Assembly: GCF_037975245.1 (NCBI RefSeq)
Contig: NC_092563.1
Location: forward strand, 30,407,960-30,471,959
Length of the DNA: 64,000 nt
Direction of reading: 5' to 3'
From: Apostichopus japonicus
Taxonomy: Eukaryota; Echinodermata; Holothuroidea; Aspidochirotida; Stichopodidae
Within the stretch, counting starts at the first letter, position 1, and each line of letters opens with the position of its first letter. Shown piece by piece: positions 1 through 12,700 of the stretch. The notes under the pieces are model-generated. The model searched no databases. It saw only the letters and a program-made list of their open reading frames with translations, and was not told the DNA's origin. The position numbers were made by a program, and so were the translations under genes.

Positions 1-308
1 GTGTATGCAAGTGAAGTTTTCCTCTAGTCGCTACGAAATGCAGACAGTAATGAAACGTGATACCTTAATTGTTATCTTTAGCTGGACTTGAGATGTCCAT
101 CGCTGTATCATTTGTACACTGTGCTGTGGGTATTGACCGCAGCTGTATGTACTGACTGTACACTAGTGTCTAATTACCGAAGGTAGCAAGCTGTGTGTGT
201 ATTTTCTGGGATCGATGGTGGTGTCTGACACTTCTGTTAACACCTCATTCGAAACTAGGTCAGATTACCGGCATTAGACGTTTCTTTTTGCGCGAGTCTT
301 CACACCCT
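1..308 (-). mobile_element. TTAA-type MITE, truncated by window edge (copy A)
   Basis: Runs as an imperfect inverted copy of 18708-19082. The end inside the window reads GCGAGTCTTCACACCCT followed by TTAA at 309-312, matching the terminus of the complete copy. The other end lies before position 1. No coding capacity is visible. TTAA duplication is the habit of piggyBac and Kolobok elements; the exact superfamily is not determined. Confidence 0.7.
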
Positions 309-373
309 TTAAAAAGTTTTCAAGATGATCAATAGCCGCCTAGCCTTCATAATTCATTAACTGTAGGCCTATA

Positions 374-570
374 TCCCATACAAAAAAGTCCTGCATAAAA
401 TCCGGCAGAATTATGCCAGGATTTGGCCACATCCTGCATGTTTATGAAGGATTCCTGTACATGCATCATGGAGTCCTGCATGCATATGAAGGATTCTTGT
501 ACGTTTGGAAGGAATACTGTTCCATATACAGGAATCCTATAGGATTCCTGCAGGACTTTTTTGTATGGGA
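374..570. mobile_element. Tc1/mariner-like MITE with TA duplication
   Basis: A 197-bp element with perfect 22-bp terminal inverted repeats (374-395 and 549-570, starting TCCCATACAAAAAAG). It is flanked by TA at 372-373 and 571-572. The inside holds several diverged copies of a TCCTGCATG / GAAGGATTC motif, making the whole element able to fold. The two short open frames across it on opposite strands are by-products of this symmetry. Confidence 0.75.
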
Positions 571-1195
571 TAGTACGGTAAACAAGTCCCCCCACTTTTT
601 AAAATTACAAAGTAGAATTTAGACAAGACAGATTTTATCAATAAAGGGAAACTAAGAAACCAGGAATACAAACTCAATTATAGCATTTTTTCTTCACACT
701 TTTTTGTGTTTACACCTCAATAATTTCACATCGCATATGCCAAATGGCATCGCCGGGAATGGGGACATGGCTGCTAGAACTCGGTCTAACTCTAACTGAC
801 CTACTGTAGGACTATGCTAAGGCTATAATAGTCTAGGCCTTGTCCCGGTTAATTAGAGTCGTTTTGATCGTACTCAAGATTAATTGAGGCTATGCAGTAT
901 TAAAATAATAAAAAATGGTCTAGGCCTAATCTCAGTCTGATTAAAGTGTTTATGCCTAATCTCAGTCTGATAAAAGTGTTATATGCCGACCGACCTATTG
1001 TTCGCTTTAACTTTATTATGTTAAGCCCAGAAAAGGGTTGAAAGATAATTACCCAAGTATAGCGATATTGTGAATACAGTCAATTCAATGGGCCAGTAAG
1101 TCGTTCATTTCGCAAGAGTGGTACGGTACAACTGTTGAGCGTTTCGTGCATGCAACAGAAACAGTATTTGTTAATACCAAAACGCCCTCAATTTG
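571..1195. other. no gene seen upstream of RPL14
   Basis: AT-rich flank between the MITE and the probable RPL14 start. It includes a short direct duplication of TAATCTCAGTCTGAT (928-942 and 957-971). No open frame of note and no TATA box that I would defend. Confidence 0.4.
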
Positions 1196-1240
1196 CCTTT
1201 TTGATCCTCGGCTCGCAAAATGCCAGACGCAGAAGTAAAG
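1196..1240 (+). promoter_or_regulatory. RPL14: probable RPL14 transcription start (5' TOP) and tiny first coding exon
   Basis: A C followed by pyrimidines (CCTTTTT, 1196-1202) precedes an ATG by only 24 bases. ATG at 1220 opens seven codons (MPDAEVK) that end at a donor GTAATG at 1241. Ribosomal protein mRNAs usually start with a terminal oligopyrimidine tract and a very short leader, which this matches. The exon ends in phase 0, as the acceptor of the next exon (5406) needs, and nothing upstream of that acceptor supplies another convincing start. The call remains an inference, since seven codons cannot be recognised by similarity. Confidence 0.55.
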
Positions 1241-4200
1241 GTAATGCATGCAAAACGAAATTAGGCCTTCAAGAATGAATAATAATAACTAGATATGCTA
1301 CATATGGTTCATTAAAATGTTTTCTTTCAACAGAGCACACACAATAGTTCATGGGTTATAAAGAAGGTAAATCGAAGTATGTTATAGTTCGTGTTCATCG
1401 CACATGAACTTGTGTTGCACAAAATGTCTCTTTGCTGCACGTTAGGCTAACCGACTAGGCTCGGTTTTGTGAAACGTGCTAAACGGGACTTGCCATGTTA
1501 ACACAAACTAGTAGTATCAATAAGGGCACACTTACGTTACAGTACACTAAGTATGATTACTAAATACTATTAACAGCTCATAGCATAGGATAGACCTGCC
1601 CAACACTGACAAATAAAAGTGAAAACAGAAGTAGAAAAGAAACTTACACAAGAAGTCTTTAGCTTGTAATCTTGTATATTCTGTAAGGCAATCCAGCGTA
1701 TCTGAGATCTTGAAGAATTTGAAATGGGAACCCCTCATAGAAAGAAGAAAAAGGGCCAGACTCATGCTTTTTTATCAAATTATTAATGGCCTAGTTGCAG
1801 TCCCAAACGAGACTAATCCCATCTTGAAACCATGGAGACGTGGCCGCTATATTCAAATTCCACATCATCATCGTGCTTTTCAGTATAGTTTCTATCCTAG
1901 GACAAAAATAAAGACTGGAATACGCAATCCTGATTCCTTGGAGAGCCCTAGTCTTGAGGTGTTTAAAACTAGATGCCCACACAAATGTTTCTAGCGCTGC
2001 GCACCAACATCCTAGTTGTGATACCCAAGAGGGGTTTTTAACAAGTATTTAACAGAAGCAGAGGCTAGCCTGGATCCACAATTTATGGAATCATTTGGCC
2101 TAACAATTATTTCAACTTCACTTAAACTTGAGAAAGTGCTCAGTCTGATTGCCTAACAAGTAACATTGTCATTAGTAGGGCTGTGAGTTTTCGTTTAAAG
2201 ACCTAAACGTTTAAACGGCCGCTTTTTCGTTCGTTTAAACGTTCGCGAAAATCGCGAGAAAACGCCGAGCACGCGTAGCGTGCGAGCATAAAGGCGTGGG
2301 GTCCAGGTGACCGCCCTAGGGCCCTGGTGGGGCAAAGACCCCGGAAAAGGAAATTTTTGCGGGTCTGGCGATAAAAAATTTGCAGTTGATGATGCAAAAT
2401 ACTGACAAATTTTTTAATTTAAATTGTCACAAAGCTGATGAAAAATTTTAAATGACAAGTTAGAGTAGCTATATTATGTTATAAAATGAAAAGAGATTTA
2501 ATCTGTCTTACAATCTTTAAAAAGTTTAACTTACAGAACGTCCGATATTATGAAACAAAAAACGTTCGGCAAAGCCCTGTTTCTAGACTGCCTAACAATG
2601 AATATCGCGCACTAAACGTACATCAGTTTACAACTGCAGTACGGTTTAACCCAACTTAAATATTACGGTAGGATACTGTACATGTGCTCAGAATTTTCCC
2701 AGGTACCTTTCCAAACAAGTGTGCGCTCATGCCCTGTCGAACACCTGTTTGTTAACATTTTTGGCATGTTTCCAAGAAACGTTTCATGGAGTATTCCCCA
2801 TGATACACGAGGCACAGTTCAATACAGTGAACACGCAGCACAAGATATCAAGCTATGGCCATCTGTATGAAAGTAAACCTTGTAATAAAATATGTTTTAG
2901 GCCACACGGCATGATTAACTAATGCTTAACATTATTTCCATGTTCTTGTAGAAACGTCAAGTTCGCAAAATACAATTAGTTGTGTTTTTGTAGTTACGTG
3001 AGATCCGTAACCGACGAGGTGGTTAGGCTATTTGCTTTACACTTAACTATGGTAGGACATTTTTTCCGTATTTTTGGAAATTCTAGAAAATACTTTTCCC
3101 CCCGCTTAACACCAGATGTGGTCTTACGGTTTATTCATAAATAGGTGTACTATAGCCTTGTTTACATGACATTAGTTGCATTTAGCACGATATGCCAGTT
3201 TCGCGTGAATTTTTTCGAAAGGGTTTTGCTGGATCTTTCGTAAAATTTGAAAGGTGGACCAACTTACTTTTCGTACACAATTGGTAATTTCTCTACTGAT
3301 TTTCAGAGTTTTTTTTACGATCACCAATCGATACATTTTCTTTGATCATGTATTTGAACAACTATTACCAAGTCGAGTATTCGACCCGGTATTGTCTGGT
3401 GGGAGAGTTCAATGTGATGGACAGGGATTGTAATCATTTCGATCGAACATGCATTGACTGGATTATCTGCGCCGCCGCTGTCGGCTCGATATAAAGTACA
3501 CTTGTGCTGCGAATCAGGAAGTTTTCACAAAAGGATAACAGCGTTCAAGTTTAAGCCATTCGTATCACCGGATACATCGGGGGGGGGGGGGACAACAGTA
3601 GGATTACATTCGCGGTTTATGATTCGACTGATCGTAAGTTGTGTTGTTATTTCGCGTAGTAGACAAAGTAAACACGGGAATTGATACACGGTTTTTGCCA
3701 ATAATTTAATTTTCAGTTGATATCATGATTTCGTTTAAACGTTCATCAGGTTTTATTAAACGTTTAAACGATGTTTCGTTCGTTTACACGTTTAAACGTG
3801 TAAACGGCACAGCACTAGTCATTAGTAATAGTAGGCCTAAGTGTAAAAAAAAAAGTTTCTATATACAAGAACTGTATGTCCATCTAAACTCTTGTGTAAC
3901 AATTTGCCAAGTTTTTAAAGCATGTTGCTATGTAACACTGGATGAATTATTCTCAGCCATGATATTGATAGATATGTTGACCCCAACAAAATCTTAAGGC
4001 AGGCCAAGCAACGGGTATCGTTGCATTGACAGTGCCGTGGTAGTAAGTGTTGTATTAGAGCTAGGCCTTGGCTATGATGGCACAGTCAACACTAAACTAG
4101 GGCTGTGCGTTAATGTTGAATGATACAAAAGTTTGAAACATAACAGTTTGACCTTGACTTCTGTAAAAATCTAGCTACATGAAAGGTAGGGTCAACAATC

Positions 4201-7200
4201 CAATTTGACCCAGATTGAAGTAGAAAATGTACAAAAGAAAAGTATTTTCACTGCTTCATATCCTGCAGTAATTATTCCCTCATTTTATGCTATATAATTA
4301 CTTCCCACTGTAATACATGATTAAATGGCCATACCCCTCCCCACCCCCGGCATAAAATAAATCCCTTCCAGTACACCACAGTAACTGTCATCTCTTTAAT
4401 GCAGCACGACGTAAAGTCATAATACTAAGTAACTCCCTCATGCATATCTTTTTATGATAACGCCGCCTTCTTAAAAATAAAAGAATCTGAAGTGTTTGTT
4501 TTGTTTGAGGACTATCGGTCAATCAAAGAAGCACCGCAAGTTTAGAAGAGTAAAATGCAGTTTGCTTACAGATATCTGTAGCTTAGGGGTTATTTTTTCA
4601 CTTCATTGATTCAAAGGGGATTAGGATGGTTGATATTTGAAAGGCTTAAAATGTAAGAATCTTTAGCCTTGCCTAATGTCAAAGTTACGTACAATGCCCT
4701 ATTATAGTTATGATGAAGGTGTAACGTAACAACATTGTTACACATACTGAAACTGGGAACTCGATGTTAGAGGGCCTAATGTTAACATTAGGGCTTTTAA
4801 CATTACCAAATAACAGCTGAAGTTACTGTGGTGACAAGTATGGCAGGCTATTAACCGTTGAAATAGTTTTGAGTAGAAACTTATTAGGTCTACAGAAATA
4901 GTTGGCTTTATTTTAGAGGGGAGTGGGCTTAATTTGGAGAAGGGAGTTGGCTGATATTGGGGAAAATTTCGATTGGGAACCTGGGACTAACATGACTTGG
5001 GCTTAATCCTTTTGGAATGGATGGTGTCAAATAATACTGGGGTGAGAATGGGAATCTTAACTTGACCTATTACCTATGTAGGGATGCATAGTGGGGACTG
5101 GGGAGCTAATTTTTGTGTAAACCTGTTTTTGTTTATTTCTTTTGGTGGGGGGAGGGGGTGGGTGGAGGGGTTAGTTTCTGTCTTGCATATTTCTTGCATA
5201 TTTCACCGATCATATTTCAAGTTTGAAGCAGATGATTTCCTGCCGGGATGTGAAGTTTTCCTCATACCAGGTTTAGGTGAAACGTTTTCCAACCATCCAC
5301 CCTTTCCCTATTATGTAAACATTTTTGAAAGCAACTTTGTGGAATTGGTTGAGTCACAAAGCCCAGCTACCAGAACCCTTTTGTTTGCTATTCTGTCCTT
5401 GCTAGATTTTGCCAAACTTCACCCGCTTCGTGCAAGTGGGTAGGGTTGCCTACATTGCTGTTGGAAGGCATCGTGGTAAGCTCTGTGTCATAGTAGACAT
5501 CATTGACCAAACAAGGGTAAGTGGATATAAACATATTAATAGTGACCTTGTATACTTTAACTGGTGTGGAAATTTGGATTATTTAATCAGAAGCTGGACA
5601 TGTAACAGTTGTATCTTTAAGAGTATTTAAAAGGAACCACTGTTCATCTTTAACACAATGATGTACCAATGAATGGTTATATCTACGGTAGTTATATAAA
5701 GTATGCATCCCATACACTACCATGGTGTATTGGTAGTGCTATAAACAACTGCACTAGCTGTACTTAGCCTTATGTTCTATTATGACAGTATTGATAGCTA
5801 ATAATGGTATGCAAATTAAATCTGAAGGTAGTTCACTTTCACATTATGTACAGGTATTGTCCATTAACTTCACGTCTTCATACTTACCTCTTAAATGTAC
5901 CTTCAGCGGGGCTTAAAAAGTTGCATAACCCCAGATACCTGGCGTCTGAAGGAAAGTCAGGGTAAAACTGTTACAGCTTACTTTGGTTATGTGAGAACAG
6001 GATAATTGCTCATTCCAGAACTGACTTTGACAAAAATGAAGAGGCTTCTATGACAAATGTCAGTACAAAGTAGTGATTCTATTCCTGCTTGGCTATTAAT
6101 CATATTACACCATGACAATCCTGTTGCCCATATATATTGAATGACCCCAGTGCAGGGTTTGATAGCAGTTCATCCTATCCTTTGTGTAGACTATTAATTC
6201 CACATTTTTCACTGATTTGATCACTGATCTCTCAGGCTCTGATCGACGGTCCACTGAGCGGTGTCAGAAGACATGCTATGAGACTGAAATGGCTCCATCT
6301 CACTGATTTCGTGATCAAGATATCACCATCCGCTCGCGCCAAGACCGTGAAGAAAGCCTGGCAAGAAGCAAACATTGACGAGAAATGGCAGAGCACCACT
6401 TGGTGCAAGAAGCTGGAAGCCAAGAAAAGGGTAAGTTAAATAAGTATGACTAGAAGGTGATTTAAGAAATATTTCTTTTTGTTGATATGTCTTCTTTTTG
6501 AAGGGAAATACTGTGGGAAGGGTAGAGATATTCTGTAGAAGAGAGGTGTTGTTGCTATAGAATAGTAATACAGAAGGGCATAAAGTATTCCAAAGAGAAC
6601 ATAATATTAATGGATGTCACCATTCTGACAGTTGTGTGGACTTTTGCTCAAGAATCAGGGAGTTATCCAAGTGTTGACCCTGTACTGTCATTATGTCTTA
6701 CATAAACATGTTTGTATATCCATGGCTGTTTGTATAGACCTGCAATGATCACCAATGGTCAGTACTGATTGTTGCCAGTCATACAGCTGATGAGCAAGGT
6801 AGTAATTACAGCTGTATAAAGATTGTGCCACATTACTTACTTGAATGTTGTGCTGACAATTTTCCTAAACTTTTAAGAAAGCAGTCTTGATGAATTCAGC
6901 ATGAACTATAAGCCAAAGATCAGAGGTAACTACTTTTAGTAAGTACAGCATTGCTATATGAAGGCTATCAAAGTTAGTTTACTCGTAAAGGATAGAAGAT
7001 AGTGCGAGGAATTTGCAAGAAGGAGGAACCTAAATCTGACCAAAGTTATGAATGCAGAGTGACAAATGTCTAGTTTGAGATAGATATTTGTATTTATGAA
7101 TACAGTTTTTTCTCCTTTAAGTTGCAGATGTTGATGAATGATCATCAGAAACAAATATTGCATTAAAATACCTGAAAGGTTTGTGTAAAGACATATATGA

Positions 7201-8670
7201 AAGTAACTGTAAAAATCATAATAACTGTATCTACTAAATATGTGATATCTTATGGCTCTTGTCAGTGTTGGCTCTTTAAACTGATTTTAAATTGATTTTT
7301 CTTGGGTTTCACAGAAGGAAGCAATGACAGACTTCGACCGCTTCAAGCTCATGATCGCCAAGAAGAAGGTAAGTAGACCAGAAGACAGATATATGATGAG
7401 GATTTGATTTTAGGGGGAGAGGCCCAACGAAACCTGTGTCTATTAATGTTCACATAGTTTTTACACTTTTATATGCCATTATGTATTCTATAGTGATCCT
7501 TTGAATCGGAAGGTAGGGGGGAGCTGGGTAGGTAGACTGAACCTTTTAGAGCATCCCAAAGTTTGAAATGCCCTGTGTGGTAATAATTGTATGAGTTTGC
7601 TGGAAATGTGAATTTGAGTTCTTAATTGAGTGTTTATATGCTATGCATTAAGCATTTATTATAAAATGATGTGAGTTTCTGAGTTGCGTACTGGGAAACC
7701 ATGTGATATATTAGTTCTCTACTGAAGAAGAGAGTTTAGGTGTGCTGTTCCTCCACTGAATGGGATAAACAAATGGTGATCAAAATAATGGGTATGAACT
7801 GAACAGAGTAATCAGTTAAATTAACATGGCAGAAAACAGAGTTAAAAATGGTAATATCTGCAAGTCAGAATGTGAAGTACAATAATTCTCAATTTCATTC
7901 CAATGTATCATCAATGTGACTAACTCTTCATTGAGGAAAATTGTGAAAAGATCATTTAATCAAGTTCTTTGTTGAAAATGGAAACATGAAAAAGCATGGA
8001 ATATAACTCCTGCCTCATTTGAATTTTGCAGACCAATAACATAGAATTTCTTTTATATTTTGTTGTCACTAGTTTTTTAGGGCTTTAAGTAGCTCTGTGC
8101 GATTCATTACTAAAGTAGCACAGACTTACCACTGTGACAGTATCATAAGGCTTTGTGCCAACTTTCTTGGGAAAGCAATATTCCAAGAAAATAGTTGTGG
8201 CAGAGGGGGGGGGGGGGGAGGGGGTGATCAGCATCTCCCAGCTGCACCCTAGTTTAGGAATGATAAAGTAAACTGTTGATGGTACTTGTTGCTTTATTTT
8301 AAGTTTGTTAATGGAAGGATCATGCATAGCAGTACATTTTATGTAATTCAGATTCAGTTTGTTGTAGAATCTTGGGGTTAAGTGTATCCTTTGTGAATTG
8401 TTTACTTGTTTTAGTTTAGTCCAATGGTACTTAGTCCATATATTCAACAGCAATAGTTTATCAGAATAGAGAAGAAAATACAGGTAAACAAGAAATGGCA
8501 AAGGAGGGACACATTTCTTACTAGAGTAGTTCAAAGTCATATTATCCATGTAACTTGTGAAGTTTCAATAACAATGGGAAATATTTTCTTTTCCTTCTTC
8601 TCTGCAGCGGAATGCCATTGTTGAGAAGGAGTTGACCAAGCTCAAGAAAGCTGCTGCGAAGGCAAAGTAG
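1220..8670 (+). CDS. RPL14: 60S ribosomal protein L14 (eL14)
   Basis: Structural protein of the large cytosolic ribosomal subunit. Coding exons: 1220-1240 (probable), 5406-5516, 6236-6430, 7315-7368 and 8608-8670; every junction is phase 0 with GT..AG, giving 147 residues. The family signature is plain: FVQVGRVAY at the N-terminus, then [14 protein letters not shown], the ALIDGP segment, [22 protein letters not shown], and a basic end, KKAAAKAK. The family is well conserved in length up to this point; the Ala/Lys-rich tail of vertebrate L14 is absent, so the protein stops shortly after the core. A polyadenylation signal AATAAA sits at 8711-8716, 41 bases after the stop. Exons 2-5 are secure. 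Exon 1 is inferred from an ATG with A at -3, a good donor and matching phase. Intron 1 (4.2 kb) carries transposon insertions. Confidence 0.93.
1655..1994 (+). pseudogene. non-LTR retrotransposon remnant (RT C-terminal region)
   Basis: The open frame reads through a pattern typical of the end of LINE reverse transcriptases in aquatic animals: [20 protein letters not shown], then [11 protein letters not shown], a basic stretch, and a terminal [13 protein letters not shown] and SLEVFK segment. In intact relatives the PRT is followed by a W-N-LP motif, which is degraded here. Only the last ~110 codons survive, with no RT catalytic core in the window. It lies in the first intron of RPL14, same strand. 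The clade (CR1/L2-like or other) is not resolved. Confidence 0.6.
2176..3817. mobile_element. non-autonomous hAT-type transposon, 1.64 kb
   Basis: Bounded by an exact 8-bp direct repeat GTCATTAG (2168-2175 and 3818-3825), the target-duplication length of hAT elements. Ends are inverted: TAGGGCTGTG at the left and CACAGCACTA at the right. Just inside each end lie repeated palindromes built on CGTTTAAACG (about 2195-2245 and 3733-3800), as expected of subterminal transposase-binding repeats. No transposase frame is recognisable inside, so it would need a helper. It sits in the RPL14 first intron. Confidence 0.8.
3580..3590 (+). repeat. poly-G run
   Basis: Eleven consecutive G inside the hAT element. 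Similar runs occur at about 8206-8219, 24773-24785, 26224-26233, 30032-30045 and 59818-59828, so long G homopolymers are a recurrent feature of this genome. Confidence 0.8.
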
Positions 8671-8710
8671 ATTAACTACCTTTCAGATGGCTTGTATTTT
8701 AACTTCTGAT

Positions 8711-8716
8711 AATAAA
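8711..8716 (+). terminator. RPL14 polyadenylation signal
   Basis: Canonical AATAAA 41 bases beyond the RPL14 stop codon, followed by T/GT-rich sequence (8739-8765) typical of a downstream element. Confidence 0.75.
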
Positions 8717-9129
8717 ACCAATTATTAAAATCTGTAAATAGTTTTTGTTGGTTTGTCTTTGTTGTTCATGTATTAAATTAGATTCCATACTATAAGCACA
8801 GATGTGTTTGCTTAAAAACAATGAAGTGTCTTGTGCATAATACCCACAGCAGATATTGAAGGATGAAAGGAAGTAGAGCTAACGGTCAATCAGAGTGAAG
8901 ATACTCAAACCCGGTTACATGCCCCCACAAAAGTAATAGATGCTAATGTAGAACAAGCCTCAATATGATTCAAACTGCACATACTTCTTACAAGATATTT
9001 TGAAGAGTGTGCTCAAGTGTGTCAGAGAAAATTACTCTGTGTGATCAATTCTGAAGGCACTATTAACTGGGCTTAACTTAGAACTTGACAAAAATACAAA
9101 TGCAGAGATCTACTGTAGTTTACCTGCAG

Positions 9130-9770
9130 AATCTTGAGACATGTTGTGTTCAAGGGTTTCAGGTTGAAACATGAGTTTAAATGCTCTACAATATTGCCCT
9201 AATCTACCATGCTAATATGATGTCTGTGGATGCTCAGGTTCTAGAGATTACAAAGGCTTTCACATTTTCAAACTTTCAGGTTTGCTCACCCTATGTGACC
9301 TTTGACATAGGTCAAAAACAGTAGGGACCTTGCACTCAATTCACAGAAGCCACATGCTAAATATAAGATCAACTGTTGATATATTTCTTGAAATATAGTG
9401 TTTACAAAGTTTTCCAGTTTGACCTCTGCTGACCTCCAGAATAGTGTAAAACTTATACATCTTATTACACTAACCTATCATGCAAATATGAGCTTCCTTG
9501 AAGTTTGGTTCTGGAGATGAAGGACTTTTGAGATTTTCATGTTTTGACCTCTGCTAACCCCATACGAACTTTGACCTCTGCCAAATACAATAGGGTTCTT
9601 GAACTAAATATGATGAAGCCACATACATAATATGAGATCTGCAGTGAGCACCTTTCTCAAGTTTAGTGTTTACCAGCAAGGGCATCACACACACGCACCT
9701 ATACACACACCAACTTGACTGCATAGGTTACTTGCCTGCCTTCGGCATGTAACCAATAAATGGGACATGG
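9130..9770. repeat. dispersed repeat: TGACC-rich periodic block ending in CA microsatellite
   Basis: The block between RPL14 and METTL9 shows loosely periodic phrases (TTTGACCTCTGC, ATATGAGATC, GAAGCCACAT) repeated about every 200-250 bases. It ends in a CA-rich stretch and the phrase GCATAGGTTAC (9721-9731). Related blocks are at 12,520-12,620, 13,790-14,090, 26,240-27,000 (reverse) and 63,530-63,660. No coding potential. Confidence 0.6.
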
Positions 9771-12700
9771 TAGGCGGCTTTGTTGTACGTAAAGTGCCAC
9801 TAGCATACATGTTGCCAGTAGTATTTTAAATTTGGAAGTGGGATGGTAGCCCCTCTTAGCATTCACAAAATCATTTAAGATTTATTACTAAACACACATA
9901 GATTACATAATACATCAAACAGCCAGCTATATGCATCAGCTAAATCCTCTGAGACCCTTGAATACTGTCTATGGCTAAAAGTAGCTGGGATACTTGAATC
10001 TTAACCATTGTATAACTCAAAACTGGACTTAACCAAATACGATTCGTTCAGCTGCAATTCAACAAGTGATGAAGTGGTGACACTGATTGCCTCGCACTGA
10101 GACAAAACTTGCAACAGATAGATTCTGATGGAGAATGAAAGCATACTCTGCTTGAAAAACGATATTTCCATTTAAATGATGTGACCTTCTGCTCTTATTG
10201 TTTATTGCAGACTGGAAAATACTTGAAATAGATAAACATGGACTATTATACAAACAAACTGCTCGTCTTTCAGCTCTAGGCTTGCTCGCACAATACTCTA
10301 GCATCTTCCACACTTTGACATAACATCGGAATGGTAGTACTATTAAAGTCTTGACGTATTGGTACTGGGTTGAGATTGGGTCAAGTATCAAAGTTGCTTT
10401 GTTTTCACACCCAGGCTCTAGTTCCTCCCCTCCCCGCCCACTCCAAATGACAATGTTTCAAAAATTCTAGTGTACAGTACATGAATGTTAAACTGTATCT
10501 GTGTTACAACCTAAATGGTCAAAAACAACCTAAAACTAAAAGGTCAAAAGTTGCAAAATAAACCCCTTGTCCTCCTCCCAAACTACAAAGGTGGTTATGC
10601 CCCGGGACATAACCATTAACAGTCTCTTATGATCATCAGTACAAATGCTAGGTTGAACTACTGGCATATATCTGTGAAAGATTCGAGAGAGGGAGAAATG
10701 CTTTCTTCGATGCTAGACTGATAAAAACGTAAAAAGTGATCTACAGGAAACAATAATTATATAGACAAATCATGAGTAAGCTGTTGTTAAAGATTTATTT
10801 GGAATTTAACAACATTGTTCATAATAACATACTTAAGCAGGCAGCTGAGCAAGCACAAATAGTAGGGGATACTCTTTTCTTGATGTTATTAAAACTTCAG
10901 TGAAATTACTGACCCTGTTTTAGTAATATTTAAATGACAAACATCCAGCATATATCACTTCCAGTTTCATCAAAACTTCCACTTGAATCACTGACAGTGC
11001 ATAGCACAGCTCTGAACATTAAACAATATTTCTCACTTTGTTCCATGTCGATGGAAAAAAAGACAATTAGATGGACACCTGCAATGGAATGTTTGGTACT
11101 TGAATTAAAGGAGGGCATAAAAGATGGGACAGCAAAACTGCAGTGCGGTTTTGATGATGCTATATGAATGTTATGTTAATGTGACACACAAGGCTGTAGT
11201 GTATAGCCAGGAAAAACAACATACTTCAAAGTAGTCCAGTAAAAGACATTGAAATATGACAAACAATATTCACATTGGCAGCTGATAACCGAGATGGACA
11301 CTTTTCTTGTATTCAGCATACAGATTGATCTCTACCAGACAACAGGCTTCTTCTCAGGCCCTGACAAATATTTTTAAAAGTACTCGCTATTTGGGGACCA
11401 TGACACTTGTGAAAACGCAAACTTCACTCGGCAGTGAATGCTGTTCAAGTCTCCATAGTACAGATCTACAACATCAATACTTTCTGTGAACAAAGGTTAG
11501 GTACTTGGGCAGATGGTGCTATGTAATTGCACATTGGAAAATTATGTTTCTGCGCAGCACAAAATTTAAACTTTTTCCACCATGAGTAAGTGTTGAACAA
11601 AGTAAAACATGTCACAGAATCATAAAGACAATTAAAAATAAAATATCTGCAAAACTACCTACAAAGATAGCTTAGCTTGTTACATAAGGGCTCCTCAATT
11701 ACTAGGCATGTACTATACAGTAGCTAAGACTGCAGAAGTCCTAAGCCTATACAGTACCTCACTGCTACTTTGAACAGCTTCTCAGTCGATTAGGGCGACT
11801 TTTCACATTTTCCCAATTATTTACCTTGTCTTTTAGCTGCAGATTGGTGCGCAAAAAATATCGCTTTTACCCTGTTACACTGCCTAAATCAAAGCGTTCT
11901 CTTACGCAATGAAAATCTCAGGTTGAAAGAGCATCTATTTTCAACTCGCAACTGATGTTGAGTGAAAATTTTTGCAAAAAATCATGGCAGCAATAACAAC
12001 AAACTTGTCTCAAAACTCCTTAAATTGTTGTATAATTTGCGAATTATGACTGATGACATGTTGGAAATGCGTTAAAAAAGTAATTAAGTAGATGGTTGGC
12101 CACCTAAGTGTATTGGTATTCTGACACGAAACATTTTTAACAATGCTTATTGTTAGTAGTCAACCTGCATATACTCTACTGTGCAGGGGTTGCCTGCCCA
12201 TAACCAAACCGCCGTGATATCGACGAGTAATAATTTTTTTGAATTGGTTGAGAAATTAAAATATGAACACAACATTTTTATGAATGCCTTACTTCGTAAG
12301 CTCAATCGGTTCTCTATAATAAATAGTTATTTTAGGTATCAAATGCTTTTGCTGTATGTTGTAAATGCTCCATGAAGTTTCTGAACAATCTCCGCAAATG
12401 ATAGCGAACCATTTTACAAAGTTAATTTGCATTGAGATCGGTCATTGATATAAATCTAACTAGGGGACAGTTAAATTTCGTAAACGGCGCCAAATATGAG
12501 CTTGGTCCAAGCTTCCCTTTTTGACATATCATGTTTACAAGCAAGGCACCACGCACATACACACTCATCCACCTGCATGACTATAAAGGTTACAATTTCA
12601 TCAAAACCAAAAAGGGACACCAATATTGCCCCAAACAAGCCAAAAAGTCAGATAATGGTCAACTACACTCAAAGTTTGATAAGCATTTTACTGCCACTCT

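Noticed and set aside
5084-5443. 119-codon open frame before RPL14 exon 2
   Set aside because: Runs through intron 1 and into exon 2 in the wrong frame; low-complexity Gly-rich start.
5517-8607. Box C/D snoRNAs in RPL14 introns
   Set aside because: ATGATGA-like words at about 7393 and 7666 lack a properly placed CTGA box and terminal stem.
11042-11167. Myb/SANT-like gene fragment (RWTPAMECLVLELKEG)
   Set aside because: Too short and isolated; no companion exon or second helix-turn-helix feature.
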